64,000 nt of DNA from Xanthomonas boreopolis (GTDB lineage Bacteria; Pseudomonadota; Gammaproteobacteria; Xanthomonadales; Xanthomonadaceae): assembly GCA_014654535.1 (NCBI GenBank), contig BNBA01000005.1, positions 1 through 64,000 on the forward strand. Direction: 5' to 3'. The notes under the pieces are model-generated. The model was given only the letters and a program-made list of their open reading frames with translations, was not told where the DNA came from and made no database searches. This document shows, piece by piece, positions 44,353 to 56,746 of this stretch. Each line of letters opens with the position of its first letter. Within the stretch, counting starts at the first letter, position 1. The position numbers were made by a program, and so were the translations under genes.

Positions 44353-46026
44353 ATGCATCACGACACCAGCCTCATCGACATCATCGCCGTCGGCCTCGCG
44401 GTCGCCTTCGTATTGGGCGCGCTGGCCAACAAACTGCGGTTGTCGCCGCTGGTGGGCTACCTGATCGCCGGCATGGTGGTGGGACCGTTCACGCCCGGCT
44501 TCGTCGCCGACCAGGACCTGGCCAACCAGCTCTCGGAGCTGGGCGTGATGCTGCTGATGTTCGGCGTCGGCCTGCACTTCTCGCTGGAAGACCTGCTGGA
44601 AGTGAAGTGGATCGCGATCCCCGGCGCGGTCGCGCAGATCGCGGTCGCCACCGCGCTCGGCTGGATCCTCGCCTGGAGCATGGGCTGGCCGGCGCTGCAC
44701 GGGCTGGTGTTCGGCCTGGCGCTGTCGGTGGCCAGCACCGTGGTGCTGCTGCGCGCGCTCGAGGAACGCCGCCTGCTGGAAACCCAGCGCGGCAGGATCG
44801 CGATCGGCTGGCTGATCGTCGAGGACCTGGCGATGGTGCTGACGCTGGTGCTGCTGCCGGCCCTGGCCAGCGCACTGGACAGCGGCAAGGACGGCGGCGC
44901 CGGCGCGATCCTGGCGGCGATGGGCTGGACCTTGCTGAAGATGGCCGCGTTCGTCGCGGTGATGCTGATCGTCGGCCGCCGCGCGATCCCCTGGATCCTG
45001 GAGAAGATCGCCGCGACCGGTTCGCGCGAGCTGTTCACGCTGTCGGTGCTGGCGATCGCGCTGGGCGTGGCGTTCGGCTCGGCCACGCTGTTCGGCGTGT
45101 CGTTCGCGCTCGGCGCGTTCTTCGCCGGCATGCTGCTCAACGAATCCGAACTGAGCCACAAGGCCGCCAACGACTCGCTGCCGCTGCGCGACGCGTTCGC
45201 GGTGCTGTTCTTCGTCTCGGTCGGCATGCTGTTCAACCCGCACATCCTGATCGAGCACCCGTGGCAGGTGCTGGCGACGTTCCTGACCATCACCGTCGGC
45301 AAGTCGGTGGCCGCGTTCTTCATCGTGCGCGCGTTCGGGCACCCGGCCGGTACCGCGCTGACGATCTCGGTGAGCCTGGCGCAGATCGGCGAGTTCTCCT
45401 TCATCCTCGCCGGCCTGGGCGTGGGCCTGGCGATCCTGCCCGAGACCGGCCGCGACCTGATCCTGGCCGGCGCGCTGCTGTCGATCATCGCCAACCCGTT
45501 CCTGTTCAACTGGCTGGACCGCTGGCAGGCCAGACATGCGCAGCAGGCGCCCGTGGTGGCCGAACCGGACATCCCGCCCGGCCCGTCGCTGGACCTGCAC
45601 GACCACGCGATCGTGATCGGCTACGGCCGCGTCGGCAGCGCGCTGGCGCACCTGCTGCGCGACCGCGGCGTGCCGGTGCTGGTGATCGACGACAACCGCG
45701 ACCATGTCGAGCGCGCGCACAACGAAGGCATTCCCGGCATCCGCGGCAGCGCGGCGGCCGACCTGGTGCTGGCCGAGGCGCACCCGGAACGCGCCAAGAT
45801 CGCGATCCTCGCCATCCCGCAGCCGCTGGAGGCCGGCGAAGCCCTGGCCAAGCTGCGCGCGATGAACCCCGCGCTGACGCTGCTGGCGCGCGCGCACAGC
45901 GATGCCGAGGTGAAGCACCTGCTGGAACACGGCGCCGACGGCGCGGTGCTGGCCGAGCGCGAGCTGGCCTACTCGCTGGCGGAGATGGTGATGTCCACGC
46001 CGCCGTACCGGGCCTTGCGGGGCTAG
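44353..46026 (+). CDS. ybaL: YbaL-type CPA2 cation:proton antiporter with TrkA-N domain
   Basis: A 557-aa inner-membrane protein close in length and sequence to E. coli YbaL: MHHDTSLID start, RLSPLVGYLIAGMVVGPFTPGFVAD, ASTVVLLRALEERRLL, IAIGWLIVEDLAMVLTLVLLP, ALGAFFAGMLLNESELSHKAA and SLAQIGEFSFILAGLG. About 12 helices (residues 5-390) are followed by a cytosolic TrkA-N (RCK) domain with the NAD-binding VIGYGRVGSALAHLL (about 413-427). KefB/KefC/YbaL proteins exchange K+ and H+ under nucleotide or thiol control. It stands alone on its strand. Confidence 0.92.
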   Translation: MHHDTSLIDIIAVGLAVAFVLGALANKLRLSPLVGYLIAGMVVGPFTPGFVADQDLANQLSELGVMLLMFGVGLHFSLEDLLEVKWIAIPGAVAQIAVATALGWILAWSMGWPALHGLVFGLALSVASTVVLLRALEERRLLETQRGRIAIGWLIVEDLAMVLTLVLLPALASALDSGKDGGAGAILAAMGWTLLKMAAFVAVMLIVGRRAIPWILEKIAATGSRELFTLSVLAIALGVAFGSATLFGVSFALGAFFAGMLLNESELSHKAANDSLPLRDAFAVLFFVSVGMLFNPHILIEHPWQVLATFLTITVGKSVAAFFIVRAFGHPAGTALTISVSLAQIGEFSFILAGLGVGLAILPETGRDLILAGALLSIIANPFLFNWLDRWQARHAQQAPVVAEPDIPPGPSLDLHDHAIVIGYGRVGSALAHLLRDRGVPVLVIDDNRDHVERAHNEGIPGIRGSAAADLVLAEAHPERAKIAILAIPQPLEAGEALAKLRAMNPALTLLARAHSDAEVKHLLEHGADGAVLAERELAYSLAEMVMSTPPYRALRG

Positions 46027-46117
46027 GACGTACCCCCATGCGGCCCAGGCCCAGGAGGCCTGGACGCGATGCCCGGCGGAAGTGGATCCGGCTCGGTATT
46101 GCCGCTGCGCGATGCCA

Positions 46118-46996
46118 TCAGCGCAGCGGCACGCAGACATCCGCCCGCAGGATCGCCGCCGGCACCTCCTCCGGATCGTCCAGGAACAGGTAGTGGACCG
46201 GCGCGTCGCGCAGCGCGTGGTCGCTGCCGGGCAGCCACTCGGCGAGCAGCCGGTCCAGCGCGTCCTCCAGCCGGTCGTAGGGGCCGACGTGGCGCAGCAG
46301 CGCGTAACGGCCGCCGCCGAGCGTGCGCGTCGCGAACGGAGACGGCGGGGCCACCGGCGCATCGAAGCCCATCGCGCAATCGAACTCCAGCGCGCGTGCC
46401 GGCACATCGCGATGGTCCCCGTGCGGAATGCCGGCCAGGCATTGCAGGCGATCGGCGATGCCCTCCCGCACCGCCCAACCGAACAGGCGCGCGAAACCGC
46501 GATCCAGATCGTCGAAGGCACCGCGCTTGCGCAGCGTCACCACCTCGAACGGCGCCAGCACGTCCACCCTCACCTGCAACGGCGTCGCATCGGGCCTGTC
46601 CGGCGCCGGCGGGTCGGCCAGCACGCGCTGCTTGGCCTGCAGCAGCCCCGGCGTCGAACGCAGTTCGCTCGGCGACGCGCCGACCGCCGCGCGCAAGGCG
46701 CGGGCCAGCGCCTGGGGCGTGCCGTAACCCACGTCCAGGGCGATCCGCGCGACCGGTGCGTCGCCTTCCGCCAGCAGTCGCAGGGCGCGCAGCATCCGCA
46801 GCCGCGCCACGGTGTTGCCGACGGTCTCGCCGGTCAGGGCGCGGTAGATGCGATGGAAGTGGAACGGCGACAGGTGCGCGACCGCCGCCAGCGCGTCCAG
46901 GTCCGGCAACGGTGCGTTGGCTTGCACGAGGCGCTGCAGGTGCGCGACCGCCCGTTCGATCGCGCGCCGATAGGCATGGCCGGTACGGCTGCGCAT
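46118..46996 (-). CDS. AraC family regulator with GyrI-like effector domain
   Basis: A 292-aa protein with two N-terminal AraC helix-turn-helix motifs (about residues 15-115; HLSPFHFHRIYRALTGE and GYGTPQALARALRAAVG) and a C-terminal GyrI/SOUL-like domain (about 140-290; VDVLAPFEVVTLRKRGAF, FATRTLGGGRYALLRHVGPYDRLEDALDRL). This is the Rob/SbmC-like layout, where the C-terminal domain binds small drugs or lipids. No operon partner is next to it (77 nt from the MFS gene upstream on the same strand, which ends at 47074). Confidence 0.88.
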   Translation of the reverse strand: MRSRTGHAYRRAIERAVAHLQRLVQANAPLPDLDALAAVAHLSPFHFHRIYRALTGETVGNTVARLRMLRALRLLAEGDAPVARIALDVGYGTPQALARALRAAVGASPSELRSTPGLLQAKQRVLADPPAPDRPDATPLQVRVDVLAPFEVVTLRKRGAFDDLDRGFARLFGWAVREGIADRLQCLAGIPHGDHRDVPARALEFDCAMGFDAPVAPPSPFATRTLGGGRYALLRHVGPYDRLEDALDRLLAEWLPGSDHALRDAPVHYLFLDDPEEVPAAILRADVCVPLR

Positions 46997-47073
46997 GTCC
47001 CCTCTCCTCCGTGGCAGGGACGCAGTGTGTCACCGCGCAGGCCGGTGCGCGTTCCCGATCTTGCTCGATCCCT

Positions 47074-48276
47074 TCAGCCGCGGGTGCGCCGTCCGGGCAG
47101 CAAGGCCGCGGCGATGCCGAGCAGCGGCAGGTAGGCCATCGCCTTGTAGACCGCGACGATGCCGAACCGGTCGGCGAACAGGCCCAGCAGCGCCGCGCCC
47201 AGCCCGCCCATGCCGAAGGCGAAGCCGAAGAACAGGCCGGAGACCATGCCGATCCGGCCCGGCATCAGCTCCTGCGCATAGACCAGGATCGCCGAGAACG
47301 CCGAGGACAGCACGAAGCCGATCAACACCGCCAGCAACGTGGTGGTGTGCAGGCCGACGTAGGGCAGCGCCAGCGCGAACGGCGCCACGCCCAGGATCGA
47401 TACCCAGATCACCGGCTTGCGCCCGATCCGGTCGCCGACCGGGCCGCCGATCAGCGTGCCCAGCGCCGAGGCCAGCAGGAACGCGAACAGGTGCAGCTGC
47501 GCCTCCTGCACCGAGATGCCGAAGCGCTGGATCAGGTAGAAGGTGTAGTAGCTGCTGATGCCGGCGATGTAGAAGTACTTGGAAAAGATCAGCACCAGCA
47601 GGATCGCGACGATCCAGGCCACCCCTCGCGAGGGCGCCGCCTCGGCGGTGGCGGCCGGCCGCGGCGTGGCCGCGCGCAGGCTCAGGTGCAGCGCATACCA
47701 GCGGCCGACGTAGGACAGCAGCGCGATGCCCAGCAGCGCCGCGGCGCCGAACCAGGCCACGCTGTGGCGCCCGTTGGGCACGATCACCGCCGCCGCGATC
47801 AGCGGGCCGAGCGCGGTGCCGGCGTTGCCGCCGACCTGGAACACCGACTGCGCCAGCCCGTGGCGGCCGCCGGAAGCCAGCCGCGCGATCCGCGAGGACT
47901 CCGGATGGAACACCGCCGAGCCGATGCCGACCATCGCCGCCGCCAGCAGCACTGCGGCGAAGCTGGGCGCGTACGCCAGCAGCAACAGGCCGAACAGGGT
48001 CGAGGTCATGCCGACCGGCAGCGAATACGGCGCCGGCCGCCGATCGGTGCGCAGGCCGATCAATGGCTGGAACAGCGATGCGGTGAGCTGGTAGGTCAGC
48101 GTGATCAGGCCGACCTGCGCGAAGCTGAGCTGGAACTGGCCCTTGAGCACCGGATACAGCGCCAGGATCAGCGACTGCATCATGTCGTTGATCAGGTGGG
48201 ACGAGGTGATCGCGGCCAGCACGCCCACCGCGACCGGGCGGCGTGTGGCGGCAAGGGAAGCGCTCGAGACGGACAT
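47074..48276 (-). CDS. MFS exporter, fosmidomycin-resistance (Fsr) type
   Basis: A 400-aa inner-membrane protein with 12 helices of the major facilitator fold. The segments SSHLINDMMQSLILALYPVLKGQFQLSFAQVG and STLFGLLLLAY and VFHPESSRIARLASGGRHGLAQSVFQVGGN closely resemble E. coli Fsr. The start MSVSSASL is chosen over an ATG 35 codons upstream because only it leaves room for the shared promoter with the divergent AraC gene (76 nt). True substrates of Fsr-like exporters include fosmidomycin and probably other small acidic compounds. Confidence 0.85.
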   Translation of the reverse strand: MSVSSASLAATRRPVAVGVLAAITSSHLINDMMQSLILALYPVLKGQFQLSFAQVGLITLTYQLTASLFQPLIGLRTDRRPAPYSLPVGMTSTLFGLLLLAYAPSFAAVLLAAAMVGIGSAVFHPESSRIARLASGGRHGLAQSVFQVGGNAGTALGPLIAAAVIVPNGRHSVAWFGAAALLGIALLSYVGRWYALHLSLRAATPRPAATAEAAPSRGVAWIVAILLVLIFSKYFYIAGISSYYTFYLIQRFGISVQEAQLHLFAFLLASALGTLIGGPVGDRIGRKPVIWVSILGVAPFALALPYVGLHTTTLLAVLIGFVLSSAFSAILVYAQELMPGRIGMVSGLFFGFAFGMGGLGAALLGLFADRFGIVAVYKAMAYLPLLGIAAALLPGRRTRG

Positions 48277-48352
48277 GGGGGTGCGATCCTGGCGAACCTG
48301 ATGGAAGGTGCGGCGCATGGTAGGGTGATCGCCCTCGACCTTCTCGCGAGAT

Positions 48353-49153
48353 ATGGTCATCCATCGTCGCAAAAAGGACATTCCACCCGCCCGCCGGACC
48401 CGTCCCGAGGACGCCGACGGCGCCCCTGCCGACGTGGTCTGCCGGGCGACCGACTACCCGGCCGACGCGTTCATCGCCGCGCACCACCACCAGCGCCACC
48501 AGTTGATCTATGCGATGCAAGGGCTGATGGTGGTGATGGCCGGCAACGGCCGCTGGGTGGTGCCGAGCACGCGCGCATTGTGGATACCCGGCGGCACCGT
48601 GCACGCGGTGCGCTGCATCGGCATGGTGCGCATGCGCAGCCTGTACATACGCACCGGCGCGATCGCGGGGATGCCGGCGCAACCCTCGGTGGTCGAGGTC
48701 GGGCCGTTGCTCGCCGAGCTGATCCGGCACGCCGCGGCGATCCCCTGGGACCATCCGGCGCAGTCGCGCGACGGCCGCCTGATGCGCCTGATCCTCGACG
48801 AACTGCACGCCTTGTCGGAACTGCCGCTGCACCTGCCCGAGCCCGACGACGCCCGCCTGCGCCGCATCTGCGACGCGTTGCAGGCCGATCCGGCCGACGC
48901 CTCGACGCTGGACGACTGGGCGGCGCGGCTGCACCTGGACGGCAAGACCGTGCAGCGCCTGTTCCAGCGCGAACTCGGCATGACCTTCGGCCAGTGGCGG
49001 CAGCAGGTACGGCTGCTGCGGGGACTGGAGCGGCTCGCCGCGGGCGAGAAGATCATCGACGTGGCGATCGCGCTCGGCTACGACAGCCCCAGCGCGTTCA
49101 GCGCGATGTTCCGGCGCCAGTTCGGATTGCCGCCGAGCCGGTTCTTCGGTTGA
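48353..49153 (+). CDS. AraC family transcriptional regulator
   Basis: A 266-aa regulator with an N-terminal cupin sensor (about residues 25-115; AHHHQRHQLIYAMQGLMVV and PSTRALWIPGGTVHAV are typical of this subgroup) and C-terminal AraC helix-turn-helix motifs (about 165-262; LHLDGKTVQRLFQREL and ALGYDSPSAFSAMFRRQFG). It is divergent from the Fsr-like exporter across 76 nt, and regulation of that exporter is likely, as with other AraC/MFS pairs of this subgroup. Confidence 0.9.
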   Translation: MVIHRRKKDIPPARRTRPEDADGAPADVVCRATDYPADAFIAAHHHQRHQLIYAMQGLMVVMAGNGRWVVPSTRALWIPGGTVHAVRCIGMVRMRSLYIRTGAIAGMPAQPSVVEVGPLLAELIRHAAAIPWDHPAQSRDGRLMRLILDELHALSELPLHLPEPDDARLRRICDALQADPADASTLDDWAARLHLDGKTVQRLFQRELGMTFGQWRQQVRLLRGLERLAAGEKIIDVAIALGYDSPSAFSAMFRRQFGLPPSRFFG

Positions 49154-49202
49154 GCGGCACTCCCGTCGTTGATGTTCCTGTCCATTCCATGCCGGCGCAC
49201 TC

Positions 49203-49270
49203 TGTGGGAGCGACTTCAGTCGCGACAGGCTTTCCCGGTAAGTCCCGCCGCGACTGAAGTCGCTCCCACA
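49203..49270. repeat. REP-like perfect inverted repeat
   Basis: TGTGGGAGCGACTTCAGTCGCG (49203-49224) is repeated as its exact reverse complement at 49249-49270, a 22-bp stem with a 24-nt loop; each arm contains its own smaller CGACTTCAGTCG palindrome. It lies between the convergent AraC and cobS genes and may serve as a terminator for both. Confidence 0.8.
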
Positions 49271-49319
49271 GGGGCACGTCCATGATCGGAAACGCTGCCG
49301 GCCTTCCCGATCGAGAACC

Positions 49320-50045
49320 CTACAACGCCAACGCGACCAGCACTGCGACCTCGACCAGTTCGACCAGCGCGCCGCAGGTATCGCCGGTCATGCCGCCCAG
49401 GCGCTTGCGGCAGGCGCGCCACCACAAGGCGAACACCACGCCGGCCGCCAGCACGGCCAGCGCGCCCTGCATGCGCGCGGCCAGCAACGCCGCAAGCAAC
49501 GTCGCCAGCACTGCGATCGCGCACGGCAGCCGCGCCGCACCCGCCAGCCCCGCGCCCATGCCGCCGGCGCGCACGTAGGGCAACGCCAGGAATGCCGCGA
49601 CCAGCGCCGCGCGCGCGAGCAGCGGCGCCAGCCACAACCCGCACCACGCCGACGCGGCGAGGCTGGCGAGCGCGGCGGTCTTCAGCAGCAGCACCAGCAC
49701 CAGCGCGACGACGCCGGCCGGGCCGCTGCGCGGGTCCTTCATGATCGCCAGCGTGCGCTCGCGGTCGCCCAGGCCGCCGACCCAGGCGTCGGCGCTGTCG
49801 GCCAGGCCATCCAGGTGCAGGCCGCCGGTCAGCCATGCCCACGCCGCGACCAGCATCGCCGCCATCAGCAACGGCGAGGCATCGCGCAAGCACCACGCCA
49901 GCGCCGCCAGCAAGGCGCCGAGCAGCATCCCCACCAGCGGATACCACGGCAGCGAACGCGCCTGCACGCCCGGCGCCTGCCAGACCCGCGCCGGGACCGG
50001 GATGCGGGTCAGCAGGCCGAGCGCGGCGAGCAGGCCGTCGATCAT
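49320..50045 (-). CDS. cobS: adenosylcobinamide-GDP ribazoletransferase (cobalamin synthase) CobS
   Basis: A 241-aa inner-membrane enzyme that joins adenosylcobinamide-GDP to alpha-ribazole in the last step of cobalamin assembly. Visible are LLTRIPVP at the start, the metal-binding GGLHLDGLADSADAWVGG (about residues 83-100), KDPRSGPAGVVALVLVLLLK and the late GGMTGDTCGALVELVE. About six membrane helices. Its ATG overlaps the cobC stop (ATGA), giving translational coupling. It is the last gene of the cobalamin operon. Confidence 0.94.
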   Translation of the reverse strand: MIDGLLAALGLLTRIPVPARVWQAPGVQARSLPWYPLVGMLLGALLAALAWCLRDASPLLMAAMLVAAWAWLTGGLHLDGLADSADAWVGGLGDRERTLAIMKDPRSGPAGVVALVLVLLLKTAALASLAASAWCGLWLAPLLARAALVAAFLALPYVRAGGMGAGLAGAARLPCAIAVLATLLAALLAARMQGALAVLAAGVVFALWWRACRKRLGGMTGDTCGALVELVEVAVLVALAL

Positions 50046-50611
50046 GCCGGCGGCCACGCGACCGGATGCAGCGAGGCATGCGGCACGTGCAGTTCGACCA
50101 TGCCGCCGAACGCGCGGCCTTCTACGAGGCTGCGGATCAGCTTGATCGCCCCGCCATGGGTCACCACCAGCACGCGCCGGCCCGGATGCTCGGCGACGAT
50201 GGCGTCGAGCGCGTCGGACAGGCGCTGGCGGAATGCGGCGAAGGGCTCGGCGTTCGGCGGCGGATGGTTCGCCGGATCGGCCCAGTAGCGTCCCAGCGCC
50301 TCGCCGTGGTCGCGGTCGATGTCGGCGATCGGCACGCCCTGCCAGTCGCCGAAGTGGTACTCCTGCAGGCGCGCGTCCAGCCGCAGCGGCACCCCGCGCG
50401 CGACGGCCAACTCTTCGGCGAAGCGCGCGCAGCGCTGCAGGGTCGAGGACACCACCGCGTCCCACTCCCCGTTCGCCGTGGCTTCGCGCAGCTGGCGCCA
50501 GCCGAGTTCGCTGAGCGGATCGTCGAGCTGGCCGCGATAGCTGCGCTGGCCGGTGTCGCCGTGGCGGAGCAGCTCGATCGAAGCCGGGAGCGGAAGTTTC
50601 ACCGCCTTCAT
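50042..50611 (-). CDS. cobC: alpha-ribazole phosphatase CobC (histidine phosphatase)
   Basis: A 189-aa histidine phosphatase predicted to remove phosphate from alpha-ribazole-5'-P (or cobalamin-5'-P). The catalytic RHG motif has His17 (ELLRHGDT), the second active-site His is in VVTHGGA (about 149), and the acid is in the [13 protein letters not shown] segment. Its place between cobT and cobS supports the cobalamin role over general phosphoglycerate-mutase activity. Overlaps cobT by 4 nt and cobS by 4 nt. Confidence 0.9.
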   Translation of the reverse strand: MKAVKLPLPASIELLRHGDTGQRSYRGQLDDPLSELGWRQLREATANGEWDAVVSSTLQRCARFAEELAVARGVPLRLDARLQEYHFGDWQGVPIADIDRDHGEALGRYWADPANHPPPNAEPFAAFRQRLSDALDAIVAEHPGRRVLVVTHGGAIKLIRSLVEGRAFGGMVELHVPHASLHPVAWPPA

Positions 50612-51690
50612 GCCTTCGCCTGCCCGGCCCCGGGCTGCCGGGACCCGGCTTCCGACACGCCCGCCTCGTCGAACGTCGCCATCCCGTCATGCAGCGCGCA
50701 GGCCAGGCGCAACAGCGGTACCGCGACCGCCGCACCGCTGGCCTCGCCCAGGCGCATGCCGAGGTCCAGCAGCGGCCGGGCCTGCAGCGCTTCGAGCACC
50801 GCGGCGTGGCCGCGTTCGGGCGAGCGGTGCGCGAACAGCAGCCAGTCGCGCACGCCGGGGTTGATCCGCACCGCGGCCAGCGCCGCGGTGCTGGCGATGA
50901 AGCCGTCCACCAGCGCCGGCAGGCCGGCCTGCGCCGCGGCGAGGTAGGCGCCGCTCATCGCCGCGATCTCGAAGCCGCCCAGGCAGCGCAACTTTTCCAG
51001 CGGCGTATCGGCGCCGGCCTGGCGGGCGAGCGCGCGCGCCACCGCCGCGACCTTGTGCGCGATGCCGATGGCGTCCAGGCCGGTGCCCGCGCCGGTCATG
51101 GCCTCCGGCTCCCGCGCCAGCAGCGCGCAGGCGAGCGCGGCGGCCGAAGCGGTGTTGGCGATGCCCATTTCGCCGGCGACGAACAGCGCGGCCTGCGCGG
51201 CACGCGCCTGCGCCACGCTCTCGGCGCCGGCCGCGAGCGCGGCGGCGAGTTGCGCCTCGGTCATCGCCGGGGCCTCGCAGGCATTGGCGGTGGACGGCGC
51301 AATGATCGCGCGGCGCACGCCGGGCACCTCGCCCGGGTCGTTGACCGTGCCCAGGTCGACCACTTCCAGCGTCGCCCCCAGCGTGCGCGCCAGCACCGCG
51401 ATCGCCGCGCCGCCGGTGGCGAAGTTGCGCACCATCTCGCCGGTCACCACCTGCGGGAAGGCCGACACGCCCTCGGCGGCGATGCCGTGGTCGCCGGCGT
51501 AGACCGCGATCCACACCTTGTCCAGGCGCGGCCGTTCGCGCCCTTGCCAGGCGGCCAGGTCCAGCGCCAGCCGCTCCAGCATGCCCAGCGAGCCGGGCGG
51601 CTTGGTCAGCTGGCGCTGGCGCGCGGCGGCGGCCTCGCGGGCTTGCGCGTCCGGCACCGCGCACGGGGCATGGATCCAGTCCAGGTTCAC
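50608..51690 (-). CDS. cobT: nicotinate-nucleotide--dimethylbenzimidazole phosphoribosyltransferase CobT
   Basis: A 360-aa enzyme that makes alpha-ribazole-5'-P from dimethylbenzimidazole and NaMN. Motifs include [14 protein letters not shown] near residue 30, the [21 protein letters not shown] box, and the catalytic-region [18 protein letters not shown] start is chosen: it overlaps the cobU stop (GTGA), has GGAG 9 nt upstream, and gives the family length. The last 12 or so residues ([12 protein letters not shown]...) are coded by a CCCGGG-type repeat and may be an acquired tail. Confidence 0.94.
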   Translation of the reverse strand: MNLDWIHAPCAVPDAQAREAAAARQRQLTKPPGSLGMLERLALDLAAWQGRERPRLDKVWIAVYAGDHGIAAEGVSAFPQVVTGEMVRNFATGGAAIAVLARTLGATLEVVDLGTVNDPGEVPGVRRAIIAPSTANACEAPAMTEAQLAAALAAGAESVAQARAAQAALFVAGEMGIANTASAAALACALLAREPEAMTGAGTGLDAIGIAHKVAAVARALARQAGADTPLEKLRCLGGFEIAAMSGAYLAAAQAGLPALVDGFIASTAALAAVRINPGVRDWLLFAHRSPERGHAAVLEALQARPLLDLGMRLGEASGAAVAVPLLRLACALHDGMATFDEAGVSEAGSRQPGAGQAKA

Positions 51691-52195
51691 AGCGGGTCTC
51701 CTTTCAACACCATGGGAAGGCCGGCGACGACGAACACCACGCGCTCGCAGCGCGCGGCCAGCGCCTGGTGCAGGCGACCGGCCTCGTCGACGAAACGGCG
51801 CGTCAGTTCGCCCAGCGGCACGATGCCCTGGCCGACCTCGTTGCTCACCAGCACGATCCGGCCGGGCAGACGCGGCAGCGTGTCGAGCAAGGCCTGGCGC
51901 TCGCGCGCGAGGCGCCCGCGGTCTTCGCCCGCGAGCAGGTTGCTCAGCCACAGCGTCAGGCAATCCACCAGCAGGCAGCGGCCGCCGGCGGCATGCGCGC
52001 GCAAGACGTCGGCCAATGCCAGGGGTTCCTCGATGCAGCGCCAGTGCGCGGGGCGTTGCGCGCGATGGTGCGCGATGCGCGCGGCCATTTCGTCGTCGAG
52101 CGCCTGCGCGGTGGCGACGTAGACCACGTCCTCGCCGCTGCCGGCGGCGATGCGTTCGGCCAGCGCGCTCTTGCCGGAACGCGCGCCGCCCAGGA

Positions 52196-52208
<13 letters not shown>
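51687..52208 (-). CDS. cobU: bifunctional adenosylcobinamide kinase/adenosylcobinamide-phosphate guanylyltransferase CobU
   Basis: A 173-aa enzyme that phosphorylates adenosylcobinamide and transfers GMP to it. It starts [18 protein letters not shown] with the P-loop GGARSGKS (residues 7-14); the guanylylated His lies in the [11 protein letters not shown] segment (about 45-49), and [14 protein letters not shown] (about 80-93) and [11 protein letters not shown] (about 121-131) are family hallmarks. The start overlaps the cobQ end by 13 nt and the stop overlaps the cobT GTG. Confidence 0.95.
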
Positions 52209-54784
<2,576 letters not shown>

Positions 54785-54906
54785 CCCGCCCCCGCGCCGG
54801 CACGGCCGACTGCCGGCTGAGCGGCACCCGCGATTGTGGCGGCGCCGACATATTCGCCGTCACCACGCGGGCGCAGCATGTGGCCACTTTCCCCGGAGCC
54901 ATCCTC

Positions 54907-55212
54907 ATGCCTGCCCATCGCTTCGTTCCCCTCCTGATCCTTGCACTGGCCGCCACTCCGCTGCTCGCCACCGCCGCCCCCAAGACCGCCCAGCAGGAGC
55001 TGATGGCGAAGTGCTCGGCGCAGAACAAGGGCAAGACCGGCGAGGACTACAAGGCCGCGCAGAAAGCCTGCCTGGGCGGCGGCAAGAGCGTGAGCAACGC
55101 CAAGGTCTCGCCGCAGCAGCGCATGAAGGACTGCAATGCCGAGGCCACCACCAAGCAATTGACCGGCGATGCCCGCAAGACCTTCGTCAGCGGTTGCCTG
55201 AAGACCCACTGA
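54907..55212 (+). CDS. PsiF family protein
   Basis: A 101-aa exported protein with a signal peptide ending ATA-A (about residue 23) and two copies of the PsiF repeat with paired cysteines (MAKCSAQNKGKTGEDYKAAQKACL and MKDCNAEATTKQLTGDARKTFVSGCL). PsiF is a phosphate-starvation-inducible protein of unknown role in E. coli. The gene lies on the plus strand within the minus-strand cobalamin operon, ending 2 nt before the cbiB stop, so it is convergent with cbiB and divergent from the cobD-cobQ gene. The start MPAHRF is favoured over one 9 codons upstream. Confidence 0.85.
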   Translation: MPAHRFVPLLILALAATPLLATAAPKTAQQELMAKCSAQNKGKTGEDYKAAQKACLGGGKSVSNAKVSPQQRMKDCNAEATTKQLTGDARKTFVSGCLKTH

Positions 55213-55214
55213 CA

Positions 55215-56129
55215 TCACCACGGGCTCCCGGCGGCCAGCAACGCCGCCAACGACAGCCACAGCGCCACCCCGCCGCGCACCAGCCACAGGGCGCGGCGGA
55301 TGCCTTGCGCATCCGGCGCGCGGCCCAGGCCGAGCGCCGGACGCGCCTGCCATTGCCCGTGGTAAGGCGCGGGCCCGCCCAAGGCGACCCGCAATGCGCC
55401 CGCGCCGGAGGCCATCACCGGGCCGGCGTTCGGGCTTTTCCAGCTCTTCGCCTGCCGGCGCCAGCAGTCCAGCGCGGTGCGCGTGTGGCCGAGCGCGGCA
55501 TAGGTCAGCGCGGTCAGCCGCGCCGGGATGAGGTTCAGCACGTCGTCGATGCGCGCCGCCGCCCAGCCGAACCGCAGCCATCGTGGCGTGCGGTAACCCC
55601 ACATCGCGTCCAGGGTGTTCGCCAACCGGTACAGCACCGCGCCCGGCGCGCCCAGCAGCCCGCCCCAGAACAGCGCGGCGAACACCGCATCGCTGCCGTT
55701 CTCCAGTACCGATTCGGTGGCGGCCGCGGCGACCTGCTCCGCGTCGAGCGCGGCGGCATCGCGGCTGACGATGCGCCCCACCGCGGCGCGGGCGGCCGGC
55801 AGGTCGTGCGTTTCCAATGCCCGCGCCACCGGCAACGCGTGTTCGCCCAGGCTGCGCAGGCCGAGCGCGGCATACAGCACGATGGCCGAGAACGCCGCGC
55901 CCGCCCATGGCGACCATCGCCACAACAGCCATTGCGACAGCGCGGCGAGCGCCACCCACGGCAGCACCGCCAGGCACCAGGCCAGCGCCCCGGCACGGCG
56001 GCGGTCGCGATGGCAGCGCGATTCGATCCAGCCCGCCCAGCGCCCGAACAGCACCAGCGGATGCGCGCGGCGCGGCTCCCCCAGCGCCAGGTCCAGCACG
56101 ACCGCCGCGAGCGCGATCGCCACGGCCAT
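55215..56129 (-). CDS. cbiB: adenosylcobinamide-phosphate synthase CbiB (CobD of aerobic nomenclature)
   Basis: A 304-aa inner-membrane protein that attaches aminopropanol (phosphate) to adenosylcobyric acid. Family marks are [20 protein letters not shown] at residues 12-31, [42 protein letters not shown] (about 140-180), INAGP-like [17 protein letters not shown]. About five helices. It starts 5 nt after the cobO stop. The downstream cobD-cobQ frame lies beyond the opposite-strand psiF-like gene, so read-through across about 430 nt or a second promoter is needed. Confidence 0.93.
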   Translation of the reverse strand: MAVAIALAAVVLDLALGEPRRAHPLVLFGRWAGWIESRCHRDRRRAGALAWCLAVLPWVALAALSQWLLWRWSPWAGAAFSAIVLYAALGLRSLGEHALPVARALETHDLPAARAAVGRIVSRDAAALDAEQVAAAATESVLENGSDAVFAALFWGGLLGAPGAVLYRLANTLDAMWGYRTPRWLRFGWAAARIDDVLNLIPARLTALTYAALGHTRTALDCWRRQAKSWKSPNAGPVMASGAGALRVALGGPAPYHGQWQARPALGLGRAPDAQGIRRALWLVRGGVALWLSLAALLAAGSPW

Positions 56130-56134
56130 CGCGC

Positions 56135-56746
56135 TCAGAGCTCGATGCCCTTCTGCGCCTTGATGCCGGCCTTGAACGCATGCTTGACCACGCGCATCTC
56201 GGTGACGGTATCGGCGGCTTCCACCAGCGCATCCGGCGCCCCGCGCCCGGTGATCACCACGTGCTGGCGCGGCGGGCGCGCGGCCAGTGCGGCGAGCACG
56301 TCGTCCAGCGGAACGTACTCCTTGGCCAGCACGATGTTGAGCTCGTCCAGCAGCACGAAGTCGTAGCCGGGATCGGACAGCATCCGTTTGCACAGCGCCC
56401 ATGCCGCCATGGCCACCTCGATGTCGCGGCCGCGGTCCTGGGTTTCCCAGGTGAAGCCCTCGCCCATCACGTGGTAGTCGAGCTGCTCCGGGAAGCGTCG
56501 GAAGAACGCCTCCTCGCCGGTCGAATAGCTGCCCTTGATGAACTGCACCACGCCGCAGCGCAGGCCGTGCCCGAGCGACCGCGCCAGCATGCCGAAGCCG
56601 GAGGAACTCTTGCCCTTGCCGTTGCCGGTGTTGACCACCAGCACGCCGCGGTCGATCGTCGCCCGCGCGATGCGCCGGTCGACCAGTTCCTTCTGCCGTT
56701 GCGCGCGCTCGCGGTAGTAGGCGTCGTCGCGCTCGATCCCGCTCAT
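56135..56746 (-). CDS. cobO: corrinoid adenosyltransferase CobO
   Basis: A 203-aa ATP:co(I)rrinoid adenosyltransferase that adds the upper adenosyl ligand. The P-loop [15 protein letters not shown] (residues 39-53) is typical, with [18 protein letters not shown] (about 129-146) and [29 protein letters not shown] afterwards. Its ATG overlaps the stop of the upstream membrane-protein gene by 4 nt (ATGA), so they are coupled. Length and motifs match CobA/CobO (BtuR) enzymes. Confidence 0.95.
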   Translation of the reverse strand: MSGIERDDAYYRERAQRQKELVDRRIARATIDRGVLVVNTGNGKGKSSSGFGMLARSLGHGLRCGVVQFIKGSYSTGEEAFFRRFPEQLDYHVMGEGFTWETQDRGRDIEVAMAAWALCKRMLSDPGYDFVLLDELNIVLAKEYVPLDDVLAALAARPPRQHVVITGRGAPDALVEAADTVTEMRVVKHAFKAGIKAQKGIEL

